In this document: positions 1 to 10,400 of the stretch, piece by piece
Layout of the letters: every line of letters starts with the position of its first letter
How positions within the stretch are numbered: the first letter of the stretch is position 1
The notes under the pieces: model-generated
What the model saw: only the letters and a program-made list of their open reading frames with translations
Told to the model about the DNA's origin: nothing
Database searches by the model: none
Source of the DNA: CG2-30-40-21 sp043806395
GTDB taxonomy: Bacteria > UBA9089 > CG2-30-40-21
Assembly: GCA_043806395.1 (NCBI GenBank)
Contig: JAZDHC010000154.1
Location: forward strand, 1-42,187
DNA: 42,187 nucleotides
Reading direction: 5' to 3'
Position numbers and translations under genes: made by a program

Positions 1-85
1 GACACGAAGGCACGAAGGAAGACACAAAGGAAGATATTATTAGTGTTTTCTTAGTGTCTTGGTGTCTTCGTGGCAAATCTCCATC
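1..85. repeat. degenerate inverted repeat (dispersed-repeat remnant)
   Basis: A left arm rich in cacgaag (1-30) is complementary to the right arm around 52-73, which contains cttcgtg at 66-72. The same kind of 'cacaaagg/cacgaagg' text recurs at 41830-41850. No coding potential is seen between base 1 and the fliM start. Whether this is a mobile repeat or part of an upstream gene's terminator cannot be told, because the window begins here. Confidence 0.5.
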
Positions 86-139
86 TTGCACATTTAGTAG
101 CGGCGCCTGAGAGAACTCCACACTTTATTGAGCAATTAC

Positions 140-169
140 AATAGATGGAAGGCTAAAGCCTTCCGCTAC
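140..169. repeat. half copy of the GGAAGGCTAAAGCCTTCC hairpin repeat
   Basis: A perfect 18-nt palindrome (ggaaggctaaagccttcc) is followed by gctac. It is the right half of the 53-bp double-hairpin element found complete at 11508-11560 and 26113-26165. It ends 13 bases before the fliM start codon and 3 bases before the Shine-Dalgarno sequence, so it forms the 5' border of the gene. Confidence 0.75.
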
Positions 170-182
170 AATGGAGGAAATT

Positions 183-1115
183 ATGAGTGAGGTTAATAAA
201 AGAGAAGTTAAGCCATTTAGTTTTAAGGGTTCAGGACAGGTTCCAAAGACTCAGATTCAGGGTATTCAAGGTGTATATGAAGCCTATGCAGGCAAGCTTT
301 CTTCTTCTCTTTCAACAAGTTATAGGGTAAATATCTCAGCTCAGGTGCTTTCTGTAAATCAGAGTAACTTTGGTGATTTCAAAGAGACATTGCAGTCACC
401 ATCCATTATAGGCATTGTTGATATGTCTCCAATGAGGGGAGAGGCACTTCTTGAGGTTTCACCTAATCTGGTTTTTAATTTTATTGATCGTATGCTTGGT
501 GGCAGAGGTGAACTTATTTCCCTTACCAGACCGTTGACTGATATTGAGATGAAATTGGTTGAAGAGATATTGGGAGGATTTACCAGTGATCTCAAAGGCG
601 CACTTCGAGGTATTGTTACCACAAATGCGCGATTAGCCAATGTGCTTACAAATCCACGATTTATTCAGGGTACCTCTAATTCGGATATATGTATTTCAGG
701 AGCCATTGAGATTAAGGTGGGAGAGATAACCGGAATAATTAATCTTTGTGCACCTTCTTCAATCATAGAGGCTATCATGGAAGGGCTGTCAGGCGAAAAG
801 GCAACGACTGGCAGAAGAAAAAGCATTCAAAATCTTGTTACCTCGCCCGAGGATCAGGTTAAAACAAAGGAACTACTAAGGGATGTGGAATTCCCATTTG
901 TGGTTACATTGGGTCAGATAGATAGTAAAGCCAAGGATGTAATGAACCTTCAGGTTGGTGATGTTATCAGGCTCAATACAAGGGTTACGGATTATTTAAT
1001 AGCCACTGTTGGTGATATTCCTAAGTATAAATGTAAGCCTGGATTGGCTGGAAGCAGTCTGGCTGTAGAGATTGTAAAGGTGCTAAAAAAACAACCACCC
1101 ATAGAGGAGTGGTAA
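183..1115 (+). CDS. fliM: flagellar motor switch protein FliM (no N-terminal CheY-binding motif)
   Basis: FliM is part of the C-ring at the cytoplasmic base of the flagellar motor; it binds FliG and FliN and, in most species, phosphorylated CheY. The central CheC-like domain is recognisable (about residues 20-210), with the conserved GGRG loop in MLGGRGE that in FliM contacts FliG, and KVGEITGIINLC later. A C-terminal SpoA domain follows (about 235-305, LQVGDVIRL). I chose the ATG at 183 because GGAGG at 173-177 is correctly spaced from it; the ATG at 171 lies before that site. At 310 aa it is slightly short: the usual N-terminal LSQxEIDALL segment is absent, and an in-frame stop at 129-131 with no ATG before 171 rules out a longer form. 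No other flagellar gene is in the window. Confidence 0.93.
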   Translation: MSEVNKREVKPFSFKGSGQVPKTQIQGIQGVYEAYAGKLSSSLSTSYRVNISAQVLSVNQSNFGDFKETLQSPSIIGIVDMSPMRGEALLEVSPNLVFNFIDRMLGGRGELISLTRPLTDIEMKLVEEILGGFTSDLKGALRGIVTTNARLANVLTNPRFIQGTSNSDICISGAIEIKVGEITGIINLCAPSSIIEAIMEGLSGEKATTGRRKSIQNLVTSPEDQVKTKELLRDVEFPFVVTLGQIDSKAKDVMNLQVGDVIRLNTRVTDYLIATVGDIPKYKCKPGLAGSSLAVEIVKVLKKQPPIEEW

Positions 1116-1140
1116 ATTCCCCTCGCTGAAAGGAAAAAGT

Positions 1141-2691
1141 ATGAAAAAATTACCAATAGGAATCCAGACATTTAGTGAAATAATTAGCAAAAATTATTGT
1201 TATGCAGATAAAACAGAGACAATATATAGGCTTATAAACAATGGTAAATACTTTTTTTTATCTCGTCCGAGAAGATTTGGGAAATCATTATTGATAAACA
1301 CAATAAAGGATTTATTTGAGGGCAAAAAGGAGCTTTTCAAGGGGCTATGGATAGAGGATGCATGGGATTGGGATGAAAAATATCCGGTAATAGCGATAAG
1401 TCTTGGTGGAGGGGTGGCAAGGAATAGAAATGAATTGGATATTATAGTAAAAAATCAATTTAAGAATATTTACGAAGATTATGGGATAAACGATTATGAA
1501 ATAACCTCAAGCAGCATTATGCTTTCAAATCTAATAAGAAAACTATACAAGGAATATAACAATCAGGTTGTAGTATTAATAGACGAATACGATAAGCCTA
1601 TATTAGATAACATTATAGATAGAGACAAAGCAACAGAAACGAGAGAATATTTAAGAGATTTATATTCAATATTAAAGGATAGTGATGCGTTCATTAAGTT
1701 TTGTTTCATAACAGGTGTATCAAGATTTTCTAAGGTATCATTATTCTCAGGGTTAAACAATCTATGGGATATAACGATAGATGAAAGATATGCAACAATC
1801 TGTGGCTACACTCAAAATAATTTAGAAACAGTATTTAAGGAATACTTAGAAGGAGTAGATTTAGAAAAGGTAAAACTGTGGTACAACGGATACTCATGGC
1901 TTGGGGAAAGTGTGTATAATCCATTTGACATTTTATTATTTTTAGGTAGTGCACAAAGAGAGTTTAGGAATTATTGGTTTGAGACCGGCAGCCCAACATT
2001 TTTATTAAAACTATTAAAAGATAGGAGATATTACATCCCAGAGCTTGAAGAGATAAGAGCAGGGGAGGAATTGATAGGTGCATTTGATGTAGATTTTATA
2101 GAACCAGCTGCATTGTTGTTTCAGACAGGATACCTGACGATAAAAGGTAAAAAGCAGATAGGAGCAAAGATAGAATATAGATTAACCTATCCAAACTTAG
2201 AGGTCAAAAGCTCCTTAAATAATTATTTGCTATTTTACCTGAATAAGGATGCCCAGACCAAAGAGAATACACAATCAAGGGTTTACGAGGCAATAGAGGA
2301 TTTAAATTTTGAATTACTAAAAGACACATTCTTTAGACTCTTTGCATCCATACCCTATGAATGGTACATAAAAAATGAATTGGACAAGTATGAAGGGTAT
2401 TATGCCTCAATATTCTATGCAGTCTTTGCCTCACTTGGATATGAACTATGCGTAGAAGAGTCTACCAATTATGGCAGAATAGATATGACGATAAAAACAG
2501 ATAAGGTGGTAATAATATTTGAGTTTAAGGTGGTGGATGATAAGGGTGATAAGAATACGGCATTGGAGCAGATAAAGAACAGGAAGTATTATGAGAAGTA
2601 TCTTAATTCAGGCAAGGGAATATATCTGGTAGGGATAGAATTTTCAAAACATGAAAGAAATATTGTTGGGTTTGATTGGGAAAAGGTGTAG
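1141..2691 (+). CDS. AAA-ATPase-like protein with C-terminal PD-(D/E)XK nuclease domain
   Basis: This matches the widespread family with an N-terminal 'AAA-ATPase-like' domain and a C-terminal PD-(D/E)XK domain (Pfam types AAA-ATPase_like and PDDEXK_9). Visible motifs are the family's YADKT near residue 21, a degenerate P-loop (SRPRRFGKSLL, about 41-51), a Walker B-like VVLIDEYDKP (about 143-152), and near the C-terminus GRID...IFEFK, the D and ExK of the nuclease fold. The length (516 aa) is normal. The start has AGGAA six bases upstream and lies 25 bases after the fliM stop, so it may be co-transcribed with fliM, though there is no functional link. The cellular role of this family is not established; it often spreads in many copies and may be selfish or defensive. 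Confidence 0.85.
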   Translation: MKKLPIGIQTFSEIISKNYCYADKTETIYRLINNGKYFFLSRPRRFGKSLLINTIKDLFEGKKELFKGLWIEDAWDWDEKYPVIAISLGGGVARNRNELDIIVKNQFKNIYEDYGINDYEITSSSIMLSNLIRKLYKEYNNQVVVLIDEYDKPILDNIIDRDKATETREYLRDLYSILKDSDAFIKFCFITGVSRFSKVSLFSGLNNLWDITIDERYATICGYTQNNLETVFKEYLEGVDLEKVKLWYNGYSWLGESVYNPFDILLFLGSAQREFRNYWFETGSPTFLLKLLKDRRYYIPELEEIRAGEELIGAFDVDFIEPAALLFQTGYLTIKGKKQIGAKIEYRLTYPNLEVKSSLNNYLLFYLNKDAQTKENTQSRVYEAIEDLNFELLKDTFFRLFASIPYEWYIKNELDKYEGYYASIFYAVFASLGYELCVEESTNYGRIDMTIKTDKVVIIFEFKVVDDKGDKNTALEQIKNRKYYEKYLNSGKGIYLVGIEFSKHERNIVGFDWEKV

Positions 2692-2736
2692 AGATAAGGA
2701 AGATGCAAAGAACAGGTTGGGAAGTTGATAGGTTGA

Positions 2737-2834
2737 TGAGTTGATAGGTTGGAGGAACACAGATCCATAAACCTATCAACTCATATCTTCTCCGTGTCTC
2801 TGTGGTGAATTTAACTACCTGAGTAGTTAAATTC
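2737..2834. terminator. two strong hairpins after the ATPase gene
   Basis: TGAGTTGATAGGTT (2737-2750) pairs with AACCTATCAACTCA (2770-2783), a perfect 14-bp stem. GAATTTAACTAC (2807-2818) pairs with GTAGTTAAATTC (2823-2834), a perfect 12-bp stem with a 4-base loop. Neither has a clear U-run, so they may be repeat-derived rather than classic intrinsic terminators. The text between them (tctccgtgtctctgtggtgaat) is another dispersed repeat, also seen near 16035-16061 and 36327-36352. Confidence 0.5.
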
Positions 2835-2861
2835 GGACAGGGATGCCCCCTGTTCCTACCA

Positions 2862-3038
2862 TCATCCAAATTTCAGGAAGGCCATAAGCCCACTCAGAAT
2901 AGCTACTATCCCTACCCCCATCCAAAGCATCCATTTGATTCGATTTCTGAGTAAGTCACAAATAGCTGTGGCTTCAGCCGATATCTTCGATGAAATTTCA
3001 TCACCATTTTGCTGGAATTCTTCTCCTGATGTGGTCAT
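2862..3038 (-). CDS. small single-span membrane protein (58 aa)
   Basis: The open frame starts at ATG 3038 and runs to TGA at 2862. The product has a polar N-terminal half (MTTSGEEFQQNGDE...) and a hydrophobic C-terminal segment (WMLWMGVGIVAILSGLMAF) that reads as one transmembrane helix ending in KFG, that is, a tail-anchored small protein. A purine-rich stretch (GGGGGTGG) lies upstream of the ATG at a plausible distance. I do not recognise the family. It is the first intact gene downstream of the sigma-54-like promoter and small RNA at 3.4-3.56 kb, with a broken transposase in between, so it may once have been closer to that promoter. Confidence 0.5.
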   Translation of the reverse strand: MTTSGEEFQQNGDEISSKISAEATAICDLLRNRIKWMLWMGVGIVAILSGLMAFLKFG

Positions 3039-3088
3039 GTTTCGCCACCCCCCATTACCTTAAAGAATACCATGAAATTATAGGGATG

Positions 3089-3409
3089 TCAAGAAAAATG
3101 TTGGGATAGGCTGGAAGCCTGTGCTACTATCAAATTGCATTGCCTGGCTTTGCGTCCACGGCCAGGCTTATCCTCAAATCCCTGGAAACCATTAGCAAGG
3201 AATTGAGTTACCCAATACCTGACTATGCGGCGATTTAATCCTATTACCCGAGCAGCTTCTGAGATACTTTTGGTCTGTGCTACCAAAAATACAGCCTTTG
3301 CCCGTCGCACTAATCCTGCCTTCATGTTCCTGTTCCTCATGTACCGCTGAAATTCCTGCTCCTGTCCATTTGTAAGTACAATCTGTAATGGTGTCTTTCG
3401 TCCTCGCAT
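3089..3409 (-). pseudogene. IS630-family transposase, N-terminal fragment
   Basis: About 92 residues match the N-terminal helix-turn-helix part of IS630-type transposases: RRAKAVFLVAQTKSISEAARVIGLNRRIVRYWVTQF followed by the typical NGFQGFEDKPGRGRK. Intact family members are about 330-370 aa and carry a DDE catalytic domain; here the frame runs into repeat DNA (ggctggaagcctgtgctac, 3109-3127) and stops, so the catalytic part is gone. The start has a good GGGAGG upstream. The fragment cannot transpose, although a DNA-binding peptide could still be made. Confidence 0.8.
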
Positions 3410-3434
3410 TTTAATTTTCCTCCCTGATTACAAT

Positions 3435-3487
3435 AAAAAAAAGGCTATGAGTTATACCCTGTCATCCTTGGATATAATCATAGCCTT
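3435..3487 (-). terminator. intrinsic terminator of the putative small RNA
   Basis: On the minus strand AAGGCTATGA pairs with TCATAGCCTT, and inside it TTATATCC pairs loosely with GGGTATAA. The stem is followed at once by a run of T residues (3442-3435). This is the classic form of a Rho-independent terminator reading leftwards. Confidence 0.75.
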
Positions 3488-3535
3488 ATAAGATGTGGGT
3501 ATCCCTTGATACCACATCCATTATTTAGTTGTCAA
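3435..3535 (-). ncRNA. putative sigma-54-dependent small RNA (about 100 nt)
   Basis: Between a -24/-12 promoter (3546-3561) and an intrinsic terminator (3435-3487) lies a roughly 100-nt transcript with no reading frame. The predicted +1 is near 3535. The RNA would contain hairpin 1 (GATGTGGTATC pairing with GATACCCACATC, 3492-3518; one bulge), a short linker, and then the terminator hairpin. The 5' arm of hairpin 1 carries AUGGAUGUGGUAU, complementary over 13 positions (one G-U) to the leader of the pilin-like gene at 22449-22461. Promoter, structure and terminator are seen in the sequence; expression and function are inference. The alternative is a leader/attenuator of the transposase fragment, but the terminator precedes that gene's own ribosome site. 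Confidence 0.45.
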
Positions 3536-3545
3536 TAATTTAATA

Positions 3546-3561
3546 AGCAATATTTGTGCCA
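3546..3561 (-). promoter_or_regulatory. sigma-54 (-24/-12) promoter
   Basis: The minus strand reads TGGCACAAATATTGCT. The consensus is TGGCACG-N4-TTGC(A/T). TGGCAC and TTGCT match exactly, and the GG-to-GC spacing is the required one; only the seventh base differs. Dyads like those at the other sigma-54 site lie 250-360 bp upstream (3811-3922), where enhancer-binding proteins usually bind. Confidence 0.65.
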
Positions 3562-3585
3562 GAATGCAGGGGGAAGGGACAGAGG

Positions 3586-3714
3586 GGTGCAGAAGGTACA
3601 GAAGGTGCAGAGGGTGCACAAGAAGAACAACCCCCTGACCCCTTCAAAGGGGGAATTTCCATCCCCTACCCTACCAGCGGGGGACATTGTAGGGGCGAAC
3701 CTATGTGTTCGCCC
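3586..3714. repeat. 9-bp tandem repeat and a GGCGAACC...GGTTCGCC-type hairpin
   Basis: Four degenerate 9-mers (ggtgcagaa, ggtacagaa, ggtgcagag, ggtgcacaa) occupy 3586-3621. Further on, 3689-3714 is one copy of the hairpin family with the core gggcgaac-acatag-gttcgccc, found also at 20083-20145 and 42115-42174 and, in a gcagac variant, at 13370-13473 and 19941-19966. No gene is seen between 3562 and 4031. Confidence 0.7.
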
Positions 3715-3762
3715 TCTTGGCCATAATTAATTGCATAGATCGTAAAAAAACTGATTTTGGAC

Positions 3763-3922
3763 ACTTATTTCTCATCTCTGCCTGTGAGGAATGTATGCCT
3801 TATTTCTATTGTGTCTAATAATTGGACATAAGATGAGGATGCGCCAGATATGTTTTTAGCTGTAACATGTTATTAATTAATGGATTATGGTAATCTTCCC
3901 TACTGTACAAATATTGGACATA
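3763..3922. promoter_or_regulatory. dyad operator sites upstream of the small-RNA promoter
   Basis: The sites are tgtctaataattggaca (3812-3828) and tgtacaaatattggaca (3904-3920), plus a half site ttttggacac (3764-3773). They share the palindrome TGTCCAATTATTGGACA, which is complete at 22731-22747 beside the other sigma-54 promoter. I read them as binding sites for one regulator, most simply the NtrC-like protein encoded at 24385-25752. Confidence 0.45.
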
Positions 3923-4031
3923 GGCGTACAACAATCTGTAATCAAGTATGGTGAGGGATGCTGTTACCCCTTGTTTTCATTATAGTTGCGTTGTTTTACG
4001 CTATGTGTGGAAAATGGACACTGCTCGTTTT

Positions 4032-4414
<383 letters not shown>

Positions 4415-4417
4415 CCC

Positions 4418-7400
4418 CTACCTTATCACCGCCAATTTACCATACCGTTTGCCCTGCGTATTACTGATCATGTACAGATAGACACCGCTGGCTACAGATT
4501 GTCCATCGCTATTTGTCAGGTCCCACTTTGCCTCTGTTGCCTTTGTGCCATCAACATCCGTGAGGGTTTGGACTAATTCACCGCTTAGGGTAAATATTTT
4601 GATTGTTGCCTTGCCAGAGAAATCAAACCGCATGTGCGAGAGCGTAGTTGGGTTTGGGTATATCTTCAGGTCGGCAAATCCTGGAATGCTTGATTTTTTG
4701 GCAATGCCATCAGCCTTAGCAATAATCTGGAAATGCCTGATATTGGATTCACCATCAATGGCTGATGAGTGATAGGTGCAACCTGTGCCTGCTCGCATAT
4801 CTATGGAAAGGCTTGTTTCTATATCCTTCAGACTTAACCCATACCCGGCTGGCAATTGCTCCTTATCCCAGCTAATGTTTACATCCCCGGAAAGGTTTGT
4901 CCTGATAGCAGCATCCCAGGCTATCACACCATCACCAACCTGTCGCATATCCCAGTCAAATCTGTCAAATATATCCTCCTCTGGATGGGTGAAGTACAGG
5001 CTGACAAATTTACCCTGCGGCTCTGGTGGCTCTGGTCTGTCATTCATATCAAGCCCGATGGATGAATCACGACTTATACCAAATCGAGGACAATAATTTG
5101 CCTTGTCCTCATATCCCCCGGCTGTAATGTGCAACCCAACTTGCCATGTATCAAGGGATACCACAACTGGTGATAACTGAAGGCTATTTGTGGTAGTGCT
5201 ACTGGCTGATATATTCGGCACAATCAACTGGCAATCACTCAATGCCGCAAACCAATATCCCTGCCATGGCTCAAGTCTGTTTGCCAACTGATAATTTCCA
5301 TCCACGAATCCATACAAGACATCCATGACCCAGCCAGAAGCCACTGCTTCCTTTAATCCCTTCCTCACCCCATCCTTTTGCACTGCAACCTTTGACCAAT
5401 CAGGGGTAAAATCAAACGGACAGCCGATCATGTTCCAGCCAGTCTGTAGGGGAATGGTAAATTCAGATGAGGATGATATCGCCCCTTCAGGTAAATCAAG
5501 ATTAATCGTTGCATCGTCCAGTAAGCCAAGCCAGTAGCCTTTGCCCAATCCCAACTTTGAGTAGACTTGAGTGTAGCCTGCCCGATTATATTCATAAATG
5601 TAGTTAGCTTTATCATAGCCCATCATCCCAAATACCGATGACTTGACTGGCATGGAGACCATGTGCCAGCCAGAGGAAAACCGCTGGCTGATTATCGGAG
5701 GCTTCACCGAGAGGCTGAATTGCCTCAAGCCATCGCTGTCAGACTTAAAAACCACAGGGGCAAGAGATCGGACAGGGACGAGTCCCCTGCTTTTGACAGA
5801 GGCAAGCTCTGTCCCTACACTTAGATTCCATGTTTGTCCACTTTCCGTATCCGTAAGCATTATTTCATATCCCTTTGTGTTACCCACAATATTTTCCATT
5901 GTCAGGGTAATCTCTGTCCCGGCTGGCATATTTGTCTGCACCTCAAATAAATACTGGTTATTCCCATACATCTGCCGCATATCCTGCATAAATTTGCCAA
6001 ACACCAGCCCCCACTCCGGATGTGGAAGGTATATCTGGATGTAGTTACCCTGTGATGGTGGTGGTGGCAAAGGCAGGTCATTCCATTGATCAAAGCCATC
6101 TGTTGATCCATAAGAATCAGCACCAAGCTGTATGCTTGCCAGCTGACCACCCACAGAGGCAGTTATGGGAAGCAACCACTGTCCATATTCCTCAATAGGT
6201 GAAATCACTCCATCATCTATGGGTAATATGGGAATACCACCCACAATTGTTTCATCTGAACCATCCACATTGTTGGTGCGATCATCTATGATAATCATGC
6301 CCATATCTGTTTGTTTGCCATTGCTTGCAGTGCCCTGTTTGGGTATTCCACCGGTCTGTATTTTATCGGTATCCATTGGGGTAGCAACTGTCGTACTTGT
6401 GGCAGAACCATTATCCTGGATTCCTGCCTTCGCAGGAATGACATTGGATTCTGTGGCAGAACCGTTATCCTGGATTCCTGCCTTCGCAGGAATGACATTG
6501 GGTTCTGTGGCAGAACCATTATCCTGGATTCCTGCCTTCGCAGGAATGACATTGGGTTCTGTGGTAGAACCATTATCCTGGATTCCTGCCTTCGCAGGAA
6601 TGACATTGGATTCATCCTGGATTCCTGCCTTCGCAGGAATGACATTGGGTTCTGTGGCAGAACCATTATTATTGGGTTCATCCTGGATTCCTGCCTTCGC
6701 AGGAATGACATTGGGTTCTGTGGCAGAACCATTATCCTGGATTCCTGCCTTCGCAGGAATGACATTGGATTCATCCTGGATTCCTGCCTTCGCAGGAATG
6801 ACATTGGGTTCATCCTGGATTCCTGCCTTCGCAGGAATGACATTACCTCTAACCCCTGCCAGCACCTTCAACCCCTGATAATCATCAGCCACAAACACAT
6901 AATCCCCCTGCATTGCCACGCCAAACGCCTTGCCACCTGTCTTATACGAGGATAGGAGGGTTGGCTGTGCCGGGTTGGAGACATCAAGTACGAATAATCC
7001 CGCTGCCTCACAAACCACAAAGGCTACATTGTCCCTGACCATCACATCCCAGGCAAAGCCATTGGTCTTATACGAGCCAGTCTTGACAGGCTTTGCTGGA
7101 TTAGATATGTCAATTATCTGTAATCCACCAGAATAGTCGGCAATATAGGCATATTTCCCAGAAAGCCAGATGTCATAGGCAGAGCCAGGGGTATCATATT
7201 GTCCCACCAATTTTGGACCATACGGATTGGAAACATCTATGACAACAAGTCCGCTACCATCATCTGCCACAAAGGCATACCCATCCCTGACACAAACCCC
7301 TCTGGAAATCCCATCCGTGTTATACTTGCCAATCTTTTTTGGTGTCTGTGGCTTAGAAATATCCACTATCTGTAACCCGGTCGCTCCTGCAGCTACATAG

Positions 7401-10400
7401 GCATAATTTCCAGAGATAGCGATATCATAACAAAAACCATCAATTGCCAGGCTTGAAACAAGAGTAGGCTTGTTGACATTGGATACATCAATCACCATCA
7501 ATCCCTTGGTCCCAGCGGCTGTGTAGGCATAATTGTCCACAACAACTGTATCTCGACAGGAGGAAGCTGTATTGTATTTGCCCGCAAAAACGGGTGAGGC
7601 TGGCTGGCTGATATCCATTATCTGTAGCCCGGCAGTGTCGCAGGACATGTAGGCATAGTTGTTTTTCAGGAATATGCCGTAGGACATGCCATCGGGCTTG
7701 AAACTGGCAATCAGTGTCATTGAACTAACGATTACTGTCCCTGTCCCAACAGCAGTTGCACTCGTTCCAATGGTCCCGTTTCCTGTCTTAACAACAGTTG
7801 CACTTGTCCCAACAACGGTTGTGGAGGTAGTACCTATGGTAATGGTTTTTGTCCCATCAAACACCAGCATCATTGGCTCAGTGGTAAACGACATGACCTT
7901 GCGACCCGTTGACATCATCATGGTCTCTTGATTCTTTGCTGTATTCTGAAGAAACTCCAGCTTGGTATTCTGCCGTTTTCTAAGCGTAAAATATACTGTG
8001 GCAATCGTCCCATTCCCATTGGCACTACCGGTCATCAGTCCGGCGGCATGACTTACAAAGCCGGCAGTATTCTTGATATCAGAGGCAATCTTTGGCAGGA
8101 AGGCATCATCCCCTTTAGTCCGATTAACCGCAAGGACAGTGGGGTCAAAGCCAAGGAAGAAGTCCATGCTGGTTAATGAGGATACACCCTCAACCTTTAT
8201 ATTGACAGGAAATTCTGTATTAACCTTAATTTTATCCATATTTTGGGGCAATTCAAGGAAAAGATGGGCGGATTGGACAGAGACGAGCCCTGTCCCTACG
8301 GCCAACATCGGTGCAAGTTGCACTGTCTGTTGTCCCACTGCCTTGAAATAATTATCCCTTAATATGGCAAAGTCAATTGTATTTACCTTATTATCCCCAT
8401 CAAAATCAGCATTGATATAGCCATTTCTATTCAATGCCCCTGTATCCAACCAGCCAGCATCAGTCTTTGTCTTAAAGTATGCTTCCCGCAGGCGACCAAA
8501 GTCTATGGTATTAACCATAGCGTCACCATCTGCATCACCATTTATCAGGGTCAGGGTGCCAGAGATGGTTACCTGCTGCTGACCAATAACCTCTATACCC
8601 TTCCATATATTTGGTGTGAGACCGGGACCATTTGCACGAATATTTGTTTTGCCCGGTGGAATCCTTTTGAGCAGAAAATAGCCCGCAAGATTGGCAGTTG
8701 TCGTAAGTTTTGTATCTGGTACATCAATATATATTCCAGAATATGATCCAACCCGGGGAATATCAATGGCAACGAATCCGTCCACCCGTCCAAATTCAAC
8801 AATAGATACATTCTTCTGGTCCGTAGCAATAAAGGGAATGTCCCTGGCAACTGAAACAAGTTTTGTCTTTCTGTTTGCATTTTGATTAAAATCAAAGGAC
8901 AATGTAGCATTACCCTTCTTTTTTGCCATAAATATGAACTCGGTAATTGTTCCATTACCCGTGATACTCCCGCTCATTACCCCGGCAGCATAAGAAATGG
9001 CTCCAGTGTCAATCCTTGAGGCTATTTTTTGGATAAAGGCAGTATCCTTAATCCCGATGGATTCAAATAACTCTGGATCAAACGACAGGAATAAATCCAT
9101 GTTTGTCAATCCTACAACCCCCTCTACCCTGATGGTCACGGTAAATGTTTCTCCAACCCCAACCTCACCTGGTGCATCCAACAACAGGGTCGTTTTTACA
9201 CTTGGTGTAAGTGTGGCATAAATATTGGTGGTTTGCTTTGTTTGGACAGAGACAGTACTTGTGAATGGATAATAGTTAACCTTTTGTATGCTCAGGGTAT
9301 GACTGCCGACCATAACATCATTGATGGTCAAGCTGCCTGTGCCAACAAAAATGCCATCAAGGTAAACCTGAGCATCTTTCACATTGGCAGCAACTGAGAT
9401 GAAGCCTGGCGGTGGGACAATGGTTTTGAATGAAAATCGGTAAGCCACTGTCAGCTTATTGCCGGGTAACGAATTATCTCTTGCATCAGTGGAAATGGTG
9501 CAGGCATAGGTGGCATTTTCATTAAATCCATCATTAGTAATGGTCAATTGTGTTTTATCCTCGTTCCACCCAAATACCTTGCCCGAAATATCAGGGGAAA
9601 TGCTGAATGCCTGCTGGACAGCAGTCTGGTTCATGGGCTTGCTGAAGCTGATAATCAGGGGCTTATCCACAGCAATATCCCTTTCTCCATCCTTAATATT
9701 TGCCCCTGTAACTGTGGGCATGATACAATCAATCCGGACATCACCATCACTCATATCATGAGCTGTAGCACTATTTGAATCCGTCACCACAGCCTTTACC
9801 CGCAGGTCAAGGGTATTTGTCCCGGGCACAACCCAGGGGTAAAAAGACAGGGTGCTATCTGTAATAATCGTATTATCAAAGGTTTTGCCTTTATCCATAG
9901 AATAATACAGAGACACCTTATAGGGTGAAACACCACCATTAATATTCCATGTAACATTATTAGATGCTGACCCACTTAAGGTTTCACTCCCATTGGGAAA
10001 TGTAAGGACAACGCTGAGTGTGCCGGGCACAAAATTATAATCCACGGTTACGCTCCCAACAGGAAGCTCTGGAGGCATTGGAATCTCTAATGCTCTCATG
10101 GCATTAGAGCCATCAGTAACGAATGCCAGCCCCTTGTTTATGCTGATATCGTAGCTGTCAGCTATTGGTTTACCACTATTTTCTATATACTTCTGGATGA
10201 GCTTTGGCAGCTTTGGGTTGGAAATATCAATGACTCGCAAGACGAAAACATTGAACAGTGTTGAGTCCTTTTTGTAACTAACCGTATAGGCATAGTTTCC
10301 ACGAACAATGGTTCTATACATTGATTCATCCAACATATCTGCATTGTATTTACCAACAAGTATTGGTGCCTCTGGATTAGAAACATCAATGATTTGAAGC

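Noticed and set aside
171..182. Upstream ATG of fliM
   Set aside because: It precedes the GGAGG sequence that fits the ATG at 183, so it would have no ribosome site of its own.
973..1115. Cellulosome interpretation of the dockerin in the 2346-aa protein (gene at 4418-11458)
   Set aside because: No glycoside hydrolase or scaffoldin is seen in the window; LVIVD propellers and a sorting domain point to general surface display.
6418..6842. CRISPR array
   Set aside because: Repeats are regularly present but only 20-bp palindromes; spacers are themselves repetitive and uneven (about 18-50 bp), there are no cas genes, and the array is coding.
6165..6878. Plus-strand open frames of 180-240 codons with WIPAFAGMT or CLRRND repeats, opposite the giant gene
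   Set aside because: They arise because the palindromic repeat is open in several frames; they have no ribosome site, and the minus-strand frame has clear domains on both sides.
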